From contig NW_019091411.1 in NCBI RefSeq assembly GCF_001949145.1, positions 954,328 through 1,016,327 of the forward strand: a DNA stretch of 62,000 nucleotides, given 5' to 3'. This DNA is from Acanthaster planci. Taxonomy: Eukaryota > Echinodermata > Asteroidea > Valvatida > Acanthasteridae. How positions within the stretch are numbered: position 1 is the first letter of the stretch; each line of letters starts with the position of its first letter. Position numbers and translations under genes: made by a program. Below, piece after piece: positions 59,701 to 62,000 of this stretch. The notes below the pieces were generated by a model. That model saw only the letters and a list, made by a program, of their open reading frames with translations. It was not told the DNA's origin and did not search any database.

Positions 59701-60314
59701 ATTGAAATGAGCCTTCCACTATTCTTTATCAGGGCTGAAGCCAGTTCGACAGAATCGATACGGTGTCGTTTTCACAAAGAAGTGTACATTTTCATGTTAA
59801 ATAAACAGCTGATTATAATGCATGGAAAGAATAGCTACTTCAATGTGCACTCCAAGTGCCATTTTTAAGTTTTAGAGTGCGTAGAAGTAGACATAAAGCC
59901 GGGGAGGGGGGAATCCCCTTTTTCCTTCTGCCTAGAGGCTTTTTATACTACTGTTGTGAAAAACATATCACAGAGGGTGACATTTGGATGCTGGTATTGG
60001 TGAACCTTGCTCATACATATGCATAAAGATTAAACATGTACATCAGATTATTCATAAATGTAAGGATTAATTCATATGCATGAGCAAGCACAGCCAATGC
60101 CTTTAAATCCAGCTGACTATATACATTATGATTTAAATGCTCTTCAATAAGTGTTGCCCAGGCATTGAACTCACTTGATAATGTCACAGGTATCTGAATA
60201 CATGGTAGTGGCTTTCTCGATGGGGACTAGTGGGTCATTTTCCATGGAGTTACCACACAGTATGAAGGACAAAACGGCATCAAAGTACATCAAAGCCTTC
60301 TTGTTCTTGTCACT
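56643..60314 (-). CDS. AF4/FMR2 (AFF/Lilliputian) family protein, C-terminal exons
   Basis: Four exons were placed: 60175-60314, 58482-58631, 57235-57572 and 56643-56755, with the stop at 56643-56645. They encode the conserved C-terminal homology domain of AFF proteins, which are nuclear scaffolds of the super elongation complex that releases paused RNA polymerase II; this domain mediates AFF dimerisation. Diagnostic stretches are ALMYFDAVLSFILCGN, RCQGLLYMKMFKMKK, YTGTPSPMSPTPSPAGSVGS, FWEQADILALENK and LTLHSSTLDLVQYARLGL. Phases 2-2, 2-2 and 1-1 match at each junction. Vertebrate AFF proteins have about 25 further residues (KLKN ... VLCL) between exons 1 and 2 as listed here. I did not find them, so a phase 2-2 exon may be missed or absent. 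The N-terminal part lies beyond the right edge. Confidence 0.92.
57235..57572 (-). CDS. AFF exon: Ser/Pro-rich linker and helix
   Basis: A 338-nt exon, phase 2 in and phase 1 out: YTGTPSPMSPTPSPAGSVGS, a Ser/Gly/Gln-rich stretch, VPQHIVNMMSTYIQNSNCGY, then LDFWEQADILALENK. The TPSP-rich linker followed by a helix ending W-x-Q-A is characteristic of AFF proteins. Acceptor GCCACAG, donor GTGTGT. Confidence 0.92.
58482..58631 (-). CDS. AFF exon: RCQ-LLYMKMF helix segment
   Basis: A 150-nt exon, phase 2 in and phase 2 out: HRCQGLLYMKMFKMKKAAGM, KLAKVLGEHFKNSSKSQQAP, then Ser-rich. It matches 'LRCxSLLYLRxFKLKKxxALKYSKTLTEHxKNS' of AFF4. I set the 5' border at CAACAG (58632-58633), because it keeps the conserved RCQ and fits the phase. 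An AG 13 bases further in would remove RCQ and break the phase. Confidence 0.82.
60175..60314 (-). CDS. AFF exon: start of C-terminal homology domain
   Basis: A 140-nt exon, phase 0 in and phase 2 out: SDKNKKALMYFDAVLSFILC, then GNSMENDPLVPIEKATTMYS and DTCDII. It matches the AFF pattern 'KAxxYLDAVxSFIxCGNAxE ... MYSETxDLIK'. Acceptor CCTTCAG, donor GTGAGT. Confidence 0.9.
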
Positions 60315-62000
60315 CTGAAGGTATCACGAAATTAGAGAAAAGAATAAAAAATCAAGTCCGCAGGTGTTTGCCAGGTGTTTATCATTACTCAATATGAATC
60401 TGCTCCTTGCGAAGTGTTTCTGTATTATCTTTATTATGTAAGCACATCATCTCAGTTTATGAGATTACAATTCTATGGCAGAAATGTAACAAAGAGAGCC
60501 ATCAGTAACAATAAAACTGAGCTCGACACTTCTACGTGATTTATTTTAAGTGTCATGAATTCAATGCCTTCCAATATACATTTGTAATTTAAATGGGCAA
60601 TTATCCCATGGCAAAATACCATCAAACACTCACAAAACACGAATATTTACTGTAAAAGGGAGACTCAAAAGGTCTATTTAGGGGGAGGGTAGGGGGAGTT
60701 TTATAAAATGGGAATGCACTGGTGCTTCCAGTTTTTGATTTGTGTCAGGTTTTTTGTCCAGGAAGATAATGATCAATTATCTCAAAGCTCAACAAAAATG
60801 ACATTTTGGACAACATGTTTTATCTGTTTCCACGAACTCTCTGCAAAAGTAGGACGTCTGGAGTGGAGACCTTTGTGAATGATTCAGCGCAGGCTGCACG
60901 AGGAGCATTAATCACACTCGCAGCTGTTGGGACTGAGAGTGCCCTACACAAGGGGATGTTACACCTTAACCACCCCCTCTCCCCTTTACCTATAGAATGT
61001 GACGTGCATGCCCAAAAGGTCAGGGGGGTAGATTTGACTGCATGGGTCACAATCCTTCCAAATCCTAGATTTCCCATTGGGATGCCCTGCTTAATGTGTG
61101 ATAGGACGGGAGTATCCAGGCAAGAGGAAACAGTTGCTCTATTCCTGTATTCCGCCGAGGTCCCTGATATTCATTTGGCAGCGGTGAGACGAAAGAAGGG
61201 TTTAAGGGGATCCTAGATTGAGGTGTTTATAGACAGAATTGCTGCGTGCTAAGGGTGGCGGGTAAACGGAGCCCTTAATGACGACAGACGGATGATGCCG
61301 AGAGTCATGACGTGCTAAAAACAGGATTGCTGTCAGAACCGTTTATTGAGCTTGTGGTGCTCTGACTGTACTAAGATGGCTTGGTTGGGGAAATAAAACA
61401 GCTCAGTTTTACTGCACTATAACTTGTTTTGAGAAAAAAAAGCACATGACTACCTGAGCAAGAAATCAACATGACCTTCACGTCTTGACATGCACTGCTC
61501 TCTTCAGTTTGGTAAAAAGACAATAACGAACTGTGTAGGGTAGAATCCTAACATCCTGATATTATCTAACATTTCGTTGACCTTTTAAGCTCTATGATTG
61601 CCTCATAAAAGAGTGAATGATGAATCAGAAATTGAACCAGGCATTCAACAGACGTATCCACTCAAGAAAATAGGATATGAAAAGGAAACATTCACGCATT
61701 CTGCAGCAAAGCTGTGGACACAAAGGCGCAGGTCACAAATGCTGAAATACAAAAACCCTCATAAACAAAAAACACAGAAATGACGTAAGTACAAAATCCA
61801 AACTCTAAAACCGACACACAGCGCTTACAAGTTCAGTGTCAACGTTTGACGGTTATGATTAGTAAAACACAAAAGATATTCAGGTTTACAATCCAACTTA
61901 AAAAGAGTCTATTCTGGCTAGTCTCATCTTGATGGGACAGGGGTAATATAAACAGAAACAGGTGGTGAAGGGATTTTGAGGGTGTGGCCAACTGCAAGGC
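60315..62000. other. Right flank, probably AFF intron
   Basis: No further AFF exon was recognised on the minus strand, and no TIR element was identified. A plus-strand ORF at 60806-61216 shows no recognisable domain. Confidence 0.55.

Noticed and set aside
60806-61216. 136-codon plus-strand ORF
   Set aside because: No family resemblance; it lies in a probable AFF intron.
1-62000. CRISPR arrays, prophage, operons, rRNA
   Set aside because: The window is animal nuclear DNA; the repeats seen are TIR elements and simple repeats, not spacer arrays.

Overview
This window is animal nuclear DNA: genes split into short exons with consensus GT/AG splice sites, AT-rich introns full of small terminal-inverted-repeat elements, and extracellular exon-shuffling domains. 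The N-terminal HFRGG-type domain, the VWD/C8/TIL modules and an AF4/FMR2-family gene fit a marine invertebrate, most likely a non-vertebrate deuterostome (echinoderm, amphioxus or hemichordate). The phylum is an inference and cannot be settled from the window.

Both recognisable genes are on the minus strand. Gene 1 starts with a signal peptide at 44095 and runs left past the window edge; I placed 41 coding exons (602-44095, about 2,222 codons) by matching splice sites and reading phase. In protein order: signal peptide; HFRGG domain (exons 1-7); one EGF; four somatomedin B (SMB) domains; four EGFs; a TIL domain; a VWC/EGF-type exon; a CUB-like exon; then EGF, VWD (4 exons), C8, TIL and VWC/EGF exons as a cassette that occurs twice complete and a third time up to C8, where the window ends. 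Module borders are phase 1 and VWD-internal borders phase 0, with nearly constant exon lengths across the cassettes. The product should be a large secreted, disulfide-rich matrix, mucus or coat protein. Two points deserve attention: the first C8 exon carries one extra base that breaks the frame, and the third VWD lacks two cysteines that probably form one disulfide.

Gene 2 (56643-60314, with 5' exons outside the window) encodes the conserved C-terminal homology domain of an AF4/FMR2 (AFF/Lilliputian) protein, a scaffold of the super elongation complex. It is followed by a gene-free AT-rich stretch of up to 6.6 kb that may be its 3' UTR. The region between the two genes (44.1-50 kb) contains an assembly gap, a Mutator-like inverted-repeat element with a 9-bp target duplication, a GACTTG-rich repeat and a degenerate tandem array.

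The introns and flanks hold many non-autonomous DNA transposons: two pogo/Tigger-like elements with TA duplications, several other TIR elements, and two 59-bp palindromes with telomere-like ends. I found no CRISPR, prophage, rRNA or convincing tRNA gene.
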